64,000 nucleotides of DNA from Arthrobacter sp. StoSoilB22 (GTDB lineage: Bacteria > Actinomycetota > Actinomycetes > Actinomycetales > Micrococcaceae). The position numbers and the translations under genes were made by a program. The stretch spans positions 1,612,001 to 1,676,000 of the forward strand of contig NZ_AP024652.1 in assembly GCF_019977315.1 (NCBI RefSeq), given 5' to 3'. Below are positions 53,844-62,520 of this stretch, piece after piece. Positions within the stretch are counted from its first letter, which is position 1; the number at the start of each line of letters is the position of its first letter. The notes under the pieces are model-generated. The model saw only the letters and a list, made by a program, of their open reading frames with translations, was not told the origin of the DNA and did not search any database.

Positions 53844-53853
53844 GCACAAACGC

Positions 53854-54945
53854 TTAGAAGAGCGGCTGTTGCCCCGGGAGGGGAGCACTGACTCGCGCGG
53901 GGGCCGCTGTGGGACCGGAAGCGCCGCGGGCATTCCGATGGCTGAATCCAGACGTCCCAGTGAAGCCGTACTTCGCCTTGAAAAAGGTGATCCTTCCTGT
54001 GAGCCAGGTGCGGTACTCCTTGGAGGCATAGGATCCCTGGCCATAGAGCCGCCGGTACTTACCCACAAGTTGCGGATGCTGGGCGGCCAGCCATTGCGTG
54101 TACCACTCGCGTGTTCCGGGCTTGAGGTACAAAGCGCCCGCGGTGACTCCGGTGGCTCCAGCCTTGGTCAGTTCAGTGAAGAGGGAGTCGAGTGCTTCGT
54201 CCGAGTCCGTGAGCCACGGGAGAATCGGCATGGCCATAACGCCGCATCCTAGGCCGGCGTCTCGAAGGCGGGCGATGAGCTTCAAGCGCGCCCTGGGAGA
54301 AGGAGTGCCGGGCTCGATCAGTGCAGCCAGATCTTCGTTGGTCATGGCCAGAGAGATGCCCAGGTCCACAGGCACTTGCGTAGCTGCGTGCTTGAGCAGC
54401 GGAATGTCCCGCGCCAGCAGTGTGCCTTTGGTCAGAATGGAGAATGGTGTTCCTGAATCGGCAAGGGCTCGGATGATTCCTGGCATGAGGGCGTAGCGGC
54501 CTTCTGCGCGCTGGTAGGGGTCTGTGTTGGTACCCAGGGCCACTTGCGGACGTTGCCAGGAGGGTCTAGCCAGTTCTTTGCGGAGAACTTCGGCGGCGTT
54601 GATTTTGACCACCACTTGCGAATCGAAATCCCGGCCGGCGTCGAATTCCAAGTACGTGTGGCTCTTGCGGGCAAAGCAGTACACACAGGCATGGCTGCAA
54701 CCGCGGTACGGATTAACGGTCCACTCAAACGGCATGTTGGATCCGGTTGGCACCTTGTTGAGCACTGACTTTGCGGTGACCTCATGGAAGGTGACGCCCG
54801 AGAACTCGGGTGTTGAGATGGAACGCACAAGCCCGGCCAGTGGCAACAAGGCATCCAGTGCCGGGGCAGGGCCCGGAGCCTGAGTGTCACTGGTTTCTGA
54901 CGCCGGTCCACGCGAAGGTGACAATGCTTGTGCGTCCCATCTCAT
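53854..54945 (-). CDS. Rv2578c-type radical SAM protein, SOS-associated
   Basis: 363 residues. The SAM cluster is in NPYRGCSHACVYCFARKSH; the rest resembles spore photoproduct lyase-like proteins (DFDSQVVVKINAAEVLRKEL; LALGTNTDPYQRAEGRY-type segment; SILTKGTLLARDIPLL). The mycobacterial relative Rv2578c belongs to the LexA regulon, and here an SOS box overlaps the promoter. The ATG at 54945 is preceded by TTGACA (54981-54976), 17 bases, TCGAAT (54958-54953), then seven bases, so it is leaderless. Substrate unknown; DNA repair is likely. Confidence 0.88.
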   Translation of the reverse strand: MRWDAQALSPSRGPASETSDTQAPGPAPALDALLPLAGLVRSISTPEFSGVTFHEVTAKSVLNKVPTGSNMPFEWTVNPYRGCSHACVYCFARKSHTYLEFDAGRDFDSQVVVKINAAEVLRKELARPSWQRPQVALGTNTDPYQRAEGRYALMPGIIRALADSGTPFSILTKGTLLARDIPLLKHAATQVPVDLGISLAMTNEDLAALIEPGTPSPRARLKLIARLRDAGLGCGVMAMPILPWLTDSDEALDSLFTELTKAGATGVTAGALYLKPGTREWYTQWLAAQHPQLVGKYRRLYGQGSYASKEYRTWLTGRITFFKAKYGFTGTSGFSHRNARGASGPTAAPARVSAPLPGQQPLF

Positions 54946-54955
54946 GGACTCTATT

Positions 54956-54969
54956 CGAAGGTATGTTCG
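54956..54969. promoter_or_regulatory. LexA box of the radical SAM gene
   Basis: CGAAGGTATGTTCG (CGAACATACCTTCG on the coding strand) fits the SOS box with one deviation. It lies between the -35 TTGACA and -10 TCGAAT of the promoter, overlapping the -10. Confidence 0.85.
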
Positions 54970-55036
54970 AATGAATGTCAAGGCCTTGAGACCAATGACC
55001 GGATCACAGGGGCTGGCGCATTGCTAAGGTTGGCCC

Positions 55037-55678
55037 ATGATTCTGCTGACCGGCTTCGAACCTTTTGCTGAGGACACTGTGAATCCTTCGTGGCTGGCAG
55101 CGCGGCGGGCGAGGGAGTTGCTCGCCGCGAAAGGCATCACCGTTGAAGCGGTGGAGCTGCCGTGCGTCTTTGGCGAGTCGGCAAAGGTTCTCACCGATGC
55201 CATAGCCCGTCTGAACCCTGACATTGTGGTCTGCACTGGCCTTGCCGGAGGCCGTGGACGGATTTCCCTGGAACGCGTCGCCATCAACTGCGATGACGCC
55301 CGGATACCGGACAACAAAGGGCAGCGCCCCATTGATGAAGAGGTCGTCCCGGGCGGGCCTGCGGCATACTTCTCCAGCTTGCCCATAAAAGCTGCGCTCC
55401 GAAACCTCCAGATCGCGGGAATCAAGGGAGAAGTCTCACAATCTGCCGGCACCTACGTGTGCAACCACATCTTCTATGCGCTGATGCACTCGTTGGCAGC
55501 CAAGCCCGGTATCCGCGGCGGATTCGTCCACGTCCCCTATCTGCCGGAGCAGCTTCCGGAAGGCAGCGCAACGCCGTCCATGCCGTTGGAGACGATGGCA
55601 GAAGGAATCGCCGATATTGTCAGGACTGCCCTGCACACGCAGGCCGATGTGAAATATTCGGCCGGGGCTATCCGCTAA
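55037..55678 (+). CDS. pcp: Pyrrolidone-carboxylate peptidase
   Basis: 213 residues; cytosolic cysteine peptidase that removes N-terminal pyroglutamate. Start ILLTGFEPFAEDTVNPSW; catalytic Glu in GLAGGRGRISLERVA, Cys in SAGTYVCNHIFYALMH, His in GFVHVPYLPEQ. The ATG lies six bases after TAAGGT (55025-55030). Its stop overlaps the convergent SIMPL gene by four bases. Confidence 0.95.
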   Translation: MILLTGFEPFAEDTVNPSWLAARRARELLAAKGITVEAVELPCVFGESAKVLTDAIARLNPDIVVCTGLAGGRGRISLERVAINCDDARIPDNKGQRPIDEEVVPGGPAAYFSSLPIKAALRNLQIAGIKGEVSQSAGTYVCNHIFYALMHSLAAKPGIRGGFVHVPYLPEQLPEGSATPSMPLETMAEGIADIVRTALHTQADVKYSAGAIR

Positions 55679-56304
55679 ACAAGCTCCCATTCAACCCGGA
55701 TGCTCGCCGAAACCGAGGACTCTCCAGCTTCCAGGGGCATGGACTCCGCAGTGAAGGATGCCCTCACCATTCCACCCAAGGGTATGGGGCCGCCGTGCAG
55801 CGGCTCCTGGGAGATGGAGACCACCTTCCCAAGCCGGGACGAAGCCAGCGATGCGTACTGTTCGGCTCGGGCCACAGCATCCTGCCACGCCGCCTCCTGC
55901 GCCTGGGCAGTGACGGAAGAAGAATCTGCAAAGCCTTGTTCTATCCCGTTAATCCGGATCTCGTCTCCGCCGGCAGCAACAGCGGCAGCAATCGCAGCTG
56001 GAGCGTCCGCCTGGGAACGGATGCCCACCTGCAGATCGGTGGAAGCCACGTAGGCTGTCACTTTCTGACCTTGCCCCTCCACCCAGACAAGGTCTGCGCG
56101 AAGGTCCAATCCGCTCGTTCGAAGATCCAGCGCGGAAACACCCGCACCCCGCAAACTGGCTGCAACAGCGTTGGCCGTCTTGCCGGCGTCGTCATAGGCT
56201 TCAGCGGCCGTGCCGCGGCGCGTTTCCACACCGAGCGTCAAGGTCACCAAATCCGGAACCGCCTTCGCGCTCGCGGTTCCCGTGACAGTGATGGTTCGGT
56301 TCAT
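55675..56304 (-). CDS. SIMPL (DUF541) domain protein
   Basis: 209 residues matching the SIMPL fold: ITVTGTASAKAVPDLVTLTLGVETRRGTAAEAYDDA at the start and SVSASIRVEWELV at the end. There is no signal peptide, unlike many periplasmic SIMPL proteins. Function unknown. It overlaps the upstream gene by ATGA (56301-56304), so the two are co-translated. Confidence 0.88.
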   Translation of the reverse strand: MNRTITVTGTASAKAVPDLVTLTLGVETRRGTAAEAYDDAGKTANAVAASLRGAGVSALDLRTSGLDLRADLVWVEGQGQKVTAYVASTDLQVGIRSQADAPAAIAAAVAAGGDEIRINGIEQGFADSSSVTAQAQEAAWQDAVARAEQYASLASSRLGKVVSISQEPLHGGPIPLGGMVRASFTAESMPLEAGESSVSASIRVEWELV

Positions 56305-56753
56305 GCTTCGGCCTCGATTCGCTGGCCCGCAGGGCTGCCCTGCCGGCGGGGGTGAGTGTCAACGTAGCCGCCAGCTGCAAGGCCGGCCTGCCGTTCAAAG
56401 AAATTCCTCGACGCCGGATTCCCGCTTCGAAGCATGGACCAACCAGCGGCGATGCCGTAAAGGGCCAGGAAGGGAAGGCCGAGACAGTACGCGTACTGGG
56501 TACTGTGCCGTTCCTCATGGCCCAAGAGCACTGTGTTGCTTCCGGCCACGCCCTGCGGCGCCCGGTACAAGATGACGTTGCCCAGGGTAAAAGCGCCGGC
56601 GTGTGGGAGTTTCCAGTGATATCCGGCAGCGATCAGAAGCCCGCGGGGGCCGCTGGACACGGCACACCGGGACGCAGCTGCCACCACCAATCCCAACGGC
56701 GTGGAGAGGTTGAGGACGTTTGCGATCTGCCGTACGCGCTGCGCGGGAGTCAT
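56301..56753 (-). CDS. Conserved protein with HEERH motif
   Basis: 150 residues with one or two hydrophobic stretches and NTVLLGHEERHSTQYAYCLGLPFLALYGIAAGW. HEERH has the HExxH shape of zinc peptidases, but no third ligand is clear, so enzymatic activity is only a guess. ATG 56753 lies six bases after TAGCAT (minus strand, 56765-56760). Divergent from the LppM-like gene with 17 bases between starts. Confidence 0.7.
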   Translation of the reverse strand: MTPAQRVRQIANVLNLSTPLGLVVAAASRCAVSSGPRGLLIAAGYHWKLPHAGAFTLGNVILYRAPQGVAGSNTVLLGHEERHSTQYAYCLGLPFLALYGIAAGWSMLRSGNPASRNFFERQAGLAAGGYVDTHPRRQGSPAGQRIEAEA

Positions 56754-56770
56754 GAAGCCATGCTAACCCG

Positions 56771-57526
56771 GTGGTGTATGGCGCGGCACGGGGTATAGAC
56801 GTCCCCGACGGTGCCACCGTGGTGGATTACGAGGATGAGAAGTACAAAGGCAAGCGGATCACCGCTGCCAACCTGGACCCAGCCAAGCTGGCGGAGTCAT
56901 CCAGCTCCGAGAGCCCCTTCGAACTGAAAAGGGACGGGGACTTCTACGTCATCTCCATGGGCGGAGTGACCGGCGGTGAAAGCGGCGACTCCTCATCATC
57001 CGCCATGGCGAAGTCCATGTTCGACGAAGCGTCTGTGAAATTCACTTTCCCGGGCAAAGTGGTGGAGGCTAAAGGTGCCACAGTTGATGGCAACACGGCC
57101 ACGTTTGACATGCTTTCCGTCAATGAGTCAGTGGTCCAAGCCAAGGCAGAGGCCAACGCTGGAATTCCGATGTGGATCATCTGGATCCTCGTGGCAGTCC
57201 TTGTCATTGCCGCCGCGCTTGTCCTTCTGTTCGTCCTGTTGCGCAAGAGGTCTTCCCGGCAGGAACCGGCGCTCGCCGGTGCAGCTCCGTACGGACAGCC
57301 GGGTTATGCAGCCCAGCCGGGTTATCAGGCACAGCAGGTCCAGCCGGGCCAGGAGGGCTACCAGTCCCAGCCCCAACCGCCGGCCCAGCGCCCCCAGCAG
57401 GACTGGGCAGGGCAAGGTTACACTCCGGGTGCGCCGGCTCAGCAGCCCGCCCCACCGCCGGGCCAAACGCACGGCGACGGCCCGGTACCTCCGCCGCCGC
57501 CGGCACCGCCCGCTTCCGGCGCCTAG
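56771..57526 (+). CDS. LppM-like protein lacking its N-terminus
   Basis: 251 residues. GATVVDYEDEKYKGKRITAANL and FPGKVVEAKGATVDGNTATFDML resemble the middle and end of LppM-type lipoproteins; then a transmembrane segment (about 132-157), a basic stop and a Gln/Pro/Tyr-rich tail ending in PPPPPAPP. The signal peptide, lipobox cysteine and first third of the LppM domain are absent, and upstream DNA encodes another gene. It is probably a truncated copy, perhaps still made from GTG 56771; export would then depend on the single TM segment. Confidence 0.6.
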   Translation: MVYGAARGIDVPDGATVVDYEDEKYKGKRITAANLDPAKLAESSSSESPFELKRDGDFYVISMGGVTGGESGDSSSSAMAKSMFDEASVKFTFPGKVVEAKGATVDGNTATFDMLSVNESVVQAKAEANAGIPMWIIWILVAVLVIAAALVLLFVLLRKRSSRQEPALAGAAPYGQPGYAAQPGYQAQQVQPGQEGYQSQPQPPAQRPQQDWAGQGYTPGAPAQQPAPPPGQTHGDGPVPPPPPAPPASGA

Positions 57527-57634
57527 GCGCTGCCGGATTTCTGGGACAGCTACTGCCCCTCAGCGGTTCCCGCCGGGTCATGGGCTGTACAAATTCGCGG
57601 CGGTTAAATCCCGACTGTGAGGTTCAACTAGACT

Positions 57635-57680
57635 GAAGGGTAGTGCCTGCCGTCCGCGGCGAGCACTACCCTTTCGTTTT
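57635..57680 (+). terminator. Terminator/attenuator upstream of pheS
   Basis: GAAGGGTAGTGC (57635-57646) pairs with 57663-57673 (11 bp) around a 16-base loop and is followed by TTTCGTTTT. It may end the LppM-like transcript. TAGACT (57629-57634) directly before the stem is a possible -10; a transcript from it would start inside the left arm and could form only part of the stem. Confidence 0.8.
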
Positions 57681-57729
57681 GCAGGCCTGCCTTGCCAGGC
57701 CGTTCCCTACTCGTAGCTAAGAACAGTAG

Positions 57730-58791
57730 ATGACTGACACTTTGCCAGGCGCTGCCATCCCGAATCCGCTGGATGAAGCCGCCATCACCGCCGCCGTCGA
57801 GGACGCCATTGCTGCTATTGCGGCTGCTTCCTCCCTTGAAGAACTCAAGGCTGTCCGCCTCGCCCACACCGGTGAGAAGTCGCCGCTGAGCTTGGCCAAC
57901 CGTGAAATCGGTGGCCTCGCCAAGGAACACAAGGCTGCCGCCGGCAAGCTCATGGGTTCATCCCGTGGCCGGGTCAACCAGGCGCTCGCAGCCCGGACCC
58001 AGGTTCTCGAAGCCGAGAACGACGCCCGCATTCTGGTGGAGGAAACTGTGGATGTCACGGCGGGTCCGCGTCGTCGGCGTGCCGGTGCACGGCACCCACT
58101 GTCCACGCTGCAGGATCGCGTCTCGGACATCTTTGTTGGCATGGGTTGGGAAATCGCCGAAGGCCCCGAGGTGGAGTCCGAGTGGTTCAACTTTGATGCC
58201 CTGAACTTCAAGCCGGACCACCCGGCGCGCGAAATGCAGGACACGTTCTTCGTGGAGCCACCCGAAGCCCACTTGCTGATGCGCACGCACACGTCCCCGG
58301 TGCAGGTTCGTTCCATGCTGGAACGCGAAGTGCCCATCTATGTTCTGTGCCCGGGCAAGGTGTTCCGCACCGATGAACTCGATGCCACGCACACGCCTGT
58401 CTTCCACCAGTTCGAAGGGCTGGCGATCGACAAGAACCTCAGCATGGCGGACCTCCGTGGAACGCTGGAGCACTTCGCCCGCCAGATGTTCGGCGACGAC
58501 GCCTCCATCCGCCTGCGGCCCAACTACTTCCCGTTCACCGAGCCGTCCGCGGAGCTCGACATCTGGCACCCGGGTGCCAAGGGCGGTCCGCGGTGGATCG
58601 AGTGGGGCGGCTGCGGCATGGTCAACCCCAACGTCCTCCGGGCAGCCGGCATCGATCCGGACATCTATTCAGGTTTTGCCTTCGGTATGGGCATAGAGCG
58701 CACGCTCATGTTCCGCAATGAGGTCGGCGATATGCGCGACATGATCGAAGGCGACGTACGTTTCAGCGAGCACTTCGGGATGGAGATCTAA
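57730..58791 (+). CDS. pheS: Phenylalanine--tRNA ligase alpha subunit
   Basis: 353 residues; class II synthetase catalytic subunit. N-terminal coiled coil (about 15-100), then HPLSTLQDRVSDIFVGMGWEIAEGPEVESEWFNFDALN, motif 2 around FRTDELDATHTPVFHQFEGLAID, motif 3 GFAFGMGIERTLMFRNEVGDMRDM. There is no evident Shine-Dalgarno site before the ATG. pheT starts two bases after the stop. Confidence 0.97.
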   Translation: MTDTLPGAAIPNPLDEAAITAAVEDAIAAIAAASSLEELKAVRLAHTGEKSPLSLANREIGGLAKEHKAAAGKLMGSSRGRVNQALAARTQVLEAENDARILVEETVDVTAGPRRRRAGARHPLSTLQDRVSDIFVGMGWEIAEGPEVESEWFNFDALNFKPDHPAREMQDTFFVEPPEAHLLMRTHTSPVQVRSMLEREVPIYVLCPGKVFRTDELDATHTPVFHQFEGLAIDKNLSMADLRGTLEHFARQMFGDDASIRLRPNYFPFTEPSAELDIWHPGAKGGPRWIEWGGCGMVNPNVLRAAGIDPDIYSGFAFGMGIERTLMFRNEVGDMRDMIEGDVRFSEHFGMEI

Positions 58792-58793
58792 CA

Positions 58794-61337
58794 GTGCGTA
58801 TCCCACTTTCCTGGCTGCGTGAATTCGCGCAGGTTCCGGCCGATGCAACGGCCGAAGACGTCATGGCTGACCTGGTCAAGGTTGGTTTCGAAGAAGAAGA
58901 AGTCCACCGTCCCACGGATGAGCTGACGGGTCCCGTTGTGGTTGGCCAGGTTCTGAGCCTGGTCAAGGAGCCGCAGACCAATGGCAAGACCATCAACTGG
59001 TGCCAGGTCCGCGTGGTTCCCGAGGGCCAGGAGCAGACCCTTACCGGCGAGGGCATTGATCCTTCCGGCGTGCAGGGCATCATTTGCGGTGCCCACAACT
59101 TTGTTGAGGGCGACAAGGTTGTTGTCACCCTGCCGGGCGCCGTTCTGCCCGGAAACTTCCAGATCTCGGCGCGGAAGACCTACGGTCACCTGTCCGCGGG
59201 CATGATCGCTTCCGTCCGTGAGCTGGGTATCGGCGATGATCACGACGGCATCCTGGTGCTCTCGCGCATCGGACTGGACCCGGAAATCGGCTCAGACGCG
59301 ATGGAACTGCTGGGTCTGTACGACCAAGCAGCCGAAATCAACGTCACCCCGGACCGCGGGTATGCCTTCTCCATCCGCGGTGTGGCCCGCGAGTACGCCC
59401 ACGCTACCGGAACGTCGTTCACGGACCCCGCGTCCAAGGTCAACGCACCGGCTTCCCTGCAGGGCGGCTACGGCGTCAAGCTCAACGACGACGCGCCCAT
59501 CTACGGCAAGCCCGGATGCGACCGCTTTGTGGCCCGCACAGTCCGTGGCGTGGATGCTTCCCGTCCCACACCGCCGTGGATGTCCTCCCGCCTTCGCCTG
59601 GCCGGGGTCCGCTCCATCTCGCTGCCGGTGGATATTTCCAACTACGTGATGCTTGAGTTGGGCCAGCCCAACCACTGCTACGACCTGGACAAGCTCTCGG
59701 GCGACATCGTGGTTCGTCGTGCGGTGGCCGGTGAGAAGATCACCACGCTCGATGACAAAGAGCGCACGCTTGACGTCGAAGATCTCCTGATCACGGATGA
59801 CTCGGGTGCTATTGGCATTGCAGGCGTCATGGGCGGTGCACACACCGAGGTGTCCGATTCCACCACGAACATCCTGGTGGAAGCCGCGCACTTCGATGAG
59901 GTCTCCATCGCCCGGTCCCGTCGCCGGCACAAGCTGCCGTCCGAAGCTTCCAAGCGCTTCGAGCGCGGTGTTGATTGGCACGTTGCCAACATCGCTGCGC
60001 AGCGCGTCGTTGACCTCCTGGTGGAACTTGCCGGGGGTACGGCAGACGAGGCCGGGACCGACGTCGGAACCCCTCCTGAGGCTGTCACCATTGAACTGCC
60101 CGCCGAGTTCGCCGCCGCCCGGATCGGCATCGATTTCACCGAAGAGCAGATCACCACATCCTTGGTGGACCTGGGTGCAACTGTGGAGAAGACGTCGTCG
60201 GGTTACGTTGTGACCGCTCCGAGCTGGCGCAATGACCTCGAAACCAAGGAAGACCTCTCCGAGGAAATCGCCCGGCTGGTGGGCTACGACAACATCCCTT
60301 CAACGCTTCCGGTGGCGCCTCCGGGCCGTGGTTTGAGCCGCAGCCAGCAGCAAAAGCGCCGGGTAGTCCAGGCTTTGGCTGATGCAGGACTCACAGAGGT
60401 GTTGTCCTACCCGTTTGTCTCCAAGGCCGCCAACGACACCTTTGGCGTTCCAGCTGAAGGTGAAGCCCGGCCGGCCCTCAAGCTGGCGAACCCCATTAGC
60501 GAGGAACAGGGATACCTCCGGACGTCCATCTTGCCGGGCCTTATAGAGGTAGCCCGCCGCAACCACTCACGTGGTTTCCGCGATTTGGCTGTGTACGAGG
60601 CAGGTTTGGTGTTCCTCCCGGGCGAAACCCTGGGCGCGGATTCCATCCCGCCGCTGGGCGTCAAGCCTTCCGATGAGGTTCTGGATGCACTGTACGACGG
60701 CGTCCCGCACCAGCCATTGCACATCGCCGCTGTCCTGACCGGACATGATTCACCGGCCGCTGCGACGCACACGCCTCGGGCGTGGGATTGGGCAGACGCT
60801 GTTGACGTGGCACGCCTGATCGCCGATGTTCTGGGCGTGGAATTGGTTGTCAGCCAGGGAAGCCACCAGGCGTTCCACCCTGGCCGTGCAGCTCAGCTCT
60901 CGCTGCGCAACGGCGACGTAGTGGGCTACGCCGGCGAGCTCCACCCGAAGTTGCTGGCTGCGCACGACATGCCTGCCCGCTCCGTGGCGCTTGAGGTGAA
61001 TGTGGAAGCGTTGTTCGAAGCTGCTGCTGACGTGATCGTGGCCAAGCACATCTCCGGATTCCCTGTTGCGACGCAGGACGTCGCCTTGGTTGTCCCGCAG
61101 GATGTGCCGGCAGACCAGGTTCTGGCAGCGCTGCGTGAAGGCGCAGGCGAGCTTCTCGAAGACGTTGCGCTGTTCGATGTCTACGCGGGTCCCGGCATTG
61201 AGGAGGGCAAGAAGTCGCTCGCCTTTGGCCTGCGTTTCCGCGCCGATGACCGTACTCTGACTGCGGATGAGGCATCCGAAGCCCGCGCTGCAGCCGTTGC
61301 TGTTGCAGCCGAGCGCTTCGGAGCTGTGCAGCGCTGA
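58794..61337 (+). CDS. pheT: Phenylalanine--tRNA ligase beta subunit
   Basis: 847 residues. Domains: RIPLSWLREFAQVP start, tRNA-binding OB fold (about 40-155, including GIICGAHNFVEGDKV), B3/B4 editing region, B5 (about 400-480), core-like domain and C-terminal FDX-ACB anticodon-binding domain (KHISGFPVATQDVALVVPQDV to RADDRTLTADEA). GTG start. Ends at a strong terminator. Confidence 0.97.
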   Translation: MRIPLSWLREFAQVPADATAEDVMADLVKVGFEEEEVHRPTDELTGPVVVGQVLSLVKEPQTNGKTINWCQVRVVPEGQEQTLTGEGIDPSGVQGIICGAHNFVEGDKVVVTLPGAVLPGNFQISARKTYGHLSAGMIASVRELGIGDDHDGILVLSRIGLDPEIGSDAMELLGLYDQAAEINVTPDRGYAFSIRGVAREYAHATGTSFTDPASKVNAPASLQGGYGVKLNDDAPIYGKPGCDRFVARTVRGVDASRPTPPWMSSRLRLAGVRSISLPVDISNYVMLELGQPNHCYDLDKLSGDIVVRRAVAGEKITTLDDKERTLDVEDLLITDDSGAIGIAGVMGGAHTEVSDSTTNILVEAAHFDEVSIARSRRRHKLPSEASKRFERGVDWHVANIAAQRVVDLLVELAGGTADEAGTDVGTPPEAVTIELPAEFAAARIGIDFTEEQITTSLVDLGATVEKTSSGYVVTAPSWRNDLETKEDLSEEIARLVGYDNIPSTLPVAPPGRGLSRSQQQKRRVVQALADAGLTEVLSYPFVSKAANDTFGVPAEGEARPALKLANPISEEQGYLRTSILPGLIEVARRNHSRGFRDLAVYEAGLVFLPGETLGADSIPPLGVKPSDEVLDALYDGVPHQPLHIAAVLTGHDSPAAATHTPRAWDWADAVDVARLIADVLGVELVVSQGSHQAFHPGRAAQLSLRNGDVVGYAGELHPKLLAAHDMPARSVALEVNVEALFEAAADVIVAKHISGFPVATQDVALVVPQDVPADQVLAALREGAGELLEDVALFDVYAGPGIEEGKKSLAFGLRFRADDRTLTADEASEARAAAVAVAAERFGAVQR

Positions 61338-61355
61338 TATTGCTCGCGATTGATC

Positions 61356-61391
61356 ATCCCCGGAACCATATGGTTCCGGGGATTTTCTTTT
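61356..61391 (+). terminator. Terminator after pheT
   Basis: A perfect 28-bp palindrome (61356-61383, arms ATCCCCGGAACCAT and complement) followed by TTTCTTTT. Strong intrinsic terminator. Confidence 0.92.
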
Positions 61392-61414
61392 ATCGAGATT
61401 GAACTCCCAGCATC

Positions 61415-61470
61415 TTGACAGACTATTCATGCGTGTATGACAGTTTTGTCATGCACATGTGAAACATGTG
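61415..61470 (+). promoter_or_regulatory. Protease promoter with two inverted repeats
   Basis: TTGACA at 61415-61420; TATGAC at 61436-61441 is 15 bases away. ATGACA-N4-TGTCAT (61437-61452) overlaps this -10, and CACATGT-GAA-ACATGTG (61454-61470) follows directly. These are good operator candidates for a dimeric regulator controlling the secreted protease. Confidence 0.5.
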
Positions 61471-61520
61471 TATCACATCCCTCGCACGGTTCCATAAGAG
61501 CCGTCCTTTGAAAGGTACCC

Positions 61521-62387
61521 ATGAAGAAGCAGAACGTTGCTTTGCTTGTCGGGGCAGCAGTAATGGTCCTGACGTCCTCGTTTGGTGGAGCTGCAGTGGC
61601 GTCAGGGTCGACGCCCCAAGTAACCGCTGCCGAGGTTCAGCCCGTAGGGCACACGGTGGACAAGACGAAGACGTCGGGCTCAGCCGCATCCCCTCTGGCC
61701 GACAAGTACACCATTGCCGCACCCACCAAGAATGGCGGCGCTTCCACGGACTCAGTCATCGGCGCCGATGGCCGGGTAAGAATCACCAACACCACGGCAG
61801 CCCCCAATCGCTCCATCGTGCAGATTGAGTTCAACGGCGGCTACATCTGCTCCGGCGCGCTGATCTCCGATGACACCGTGCTGACGGCTGGACACTGTGT
61901 CCATGAGGGCGGCACCGGCTCCGAGGCCGACTACTCCTGGGGCGTCAAAGTTGCCCCAGGTCGTAATGGTTCAACCGACCCCTACGGCACATGCGGTGCA
62001 ACGGAGATCTTCACGGACCAGCGCTGGATCGACTCGGCGAACACCAACGCCGACTGGGGCGTCATCAAGCTCGACTGCACTATCGGCAACACCACCGGCT
62101 GGCTCAACTACACCGGTACCACCGCCAGCCTGAATGGAACCAGCACCACAGTGCGCGGCTATCCGGGAGACAAGGCATTCGGCACCATGTGGTCCATGAC
62201 CGGACCCATCGAGAGCACGCAGGCGGAAAAGGTGTTCTACAAGATGGACACTTATGGTGGCCAGAGTGGTGCCCCTGTCTACAACAATTCCACCACCATC
62301 GTTGCCATCCACACCAACGGTGGCAGCTCCAACTCAGGCACCCGCATCACGCCTACGCTGGCGAACTACCTGACCTCGGTGAAATAG
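61521..62387 (+). CDS. Secreted V8/trypsin-like serine protease
   Basis: 288 residues with a Sec signal peptide (MKKQNVALLVGAAVMVLTSSFGGAAVASG; cleavage near 28-30) and a pro-region to about residue 85. The catalytic triad is H in VLTAGHCVHEG, D in NADWGVIKLDC and S in YGGQSGAPVYN. The fold resembles glutamyl endopeptidase/V8 proteases (RGYPGDKAFGTMWSM). Likely an extracellular degradative enzyme matured by pro-peptide removal. The ATG follows GAAAGG, with a 130-base upstream region containing two inverted repeats. Confidence 0.9.
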   Translation: MKKQNVALLVGAAVMVLTSSFGGAAVASGSTPQVTAAEVQPVGHTVDKTKTSGSAASPLADKYTIAAPTKNGGASTDSVIGADGRVRITNTTAAPNRSIVQIEFNGGYICSGALISDDTVLTAGHCVHEGGTGSEADYSWGVKVAPGRNGSTDPYGTCGATEIFTDQRWIDSANTNADWGVIKLDCTIGNTTGWLNYTGTTASLNGTSTTVRGYPGDKAFGTMWSMTGPIESTQAEKVFYKMDTYGGQSGAPVYNNSTTIVAIHTNGGSSNSGTRITPTLANYLTSVK

Positions 62388-62412
62388 CCCAGCTGAGTTA
62401 ACCCGCCAACAA

Positions 62413-62449
62413 GTGTTCCCCGCAGTGTGATCCTGACTGCGGGGAACAC
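62413..62449. terminator. Hairpin after the protease gene
   Basis: GTGTTCCCCGCAGT and its exact complement form a 14-bp stem around a nine-base loop (62413-62449). No T-run follows, so termination would be imperfect. Confidence 0.7.
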
Positions 62450-62520
62450 GTACGTCCGAGGGTGGGGCGCGGGAGAAGCGGCTACAGTTTGCTGGGGAGA
62501 AAACCGGAGAGGAGGTCGGG

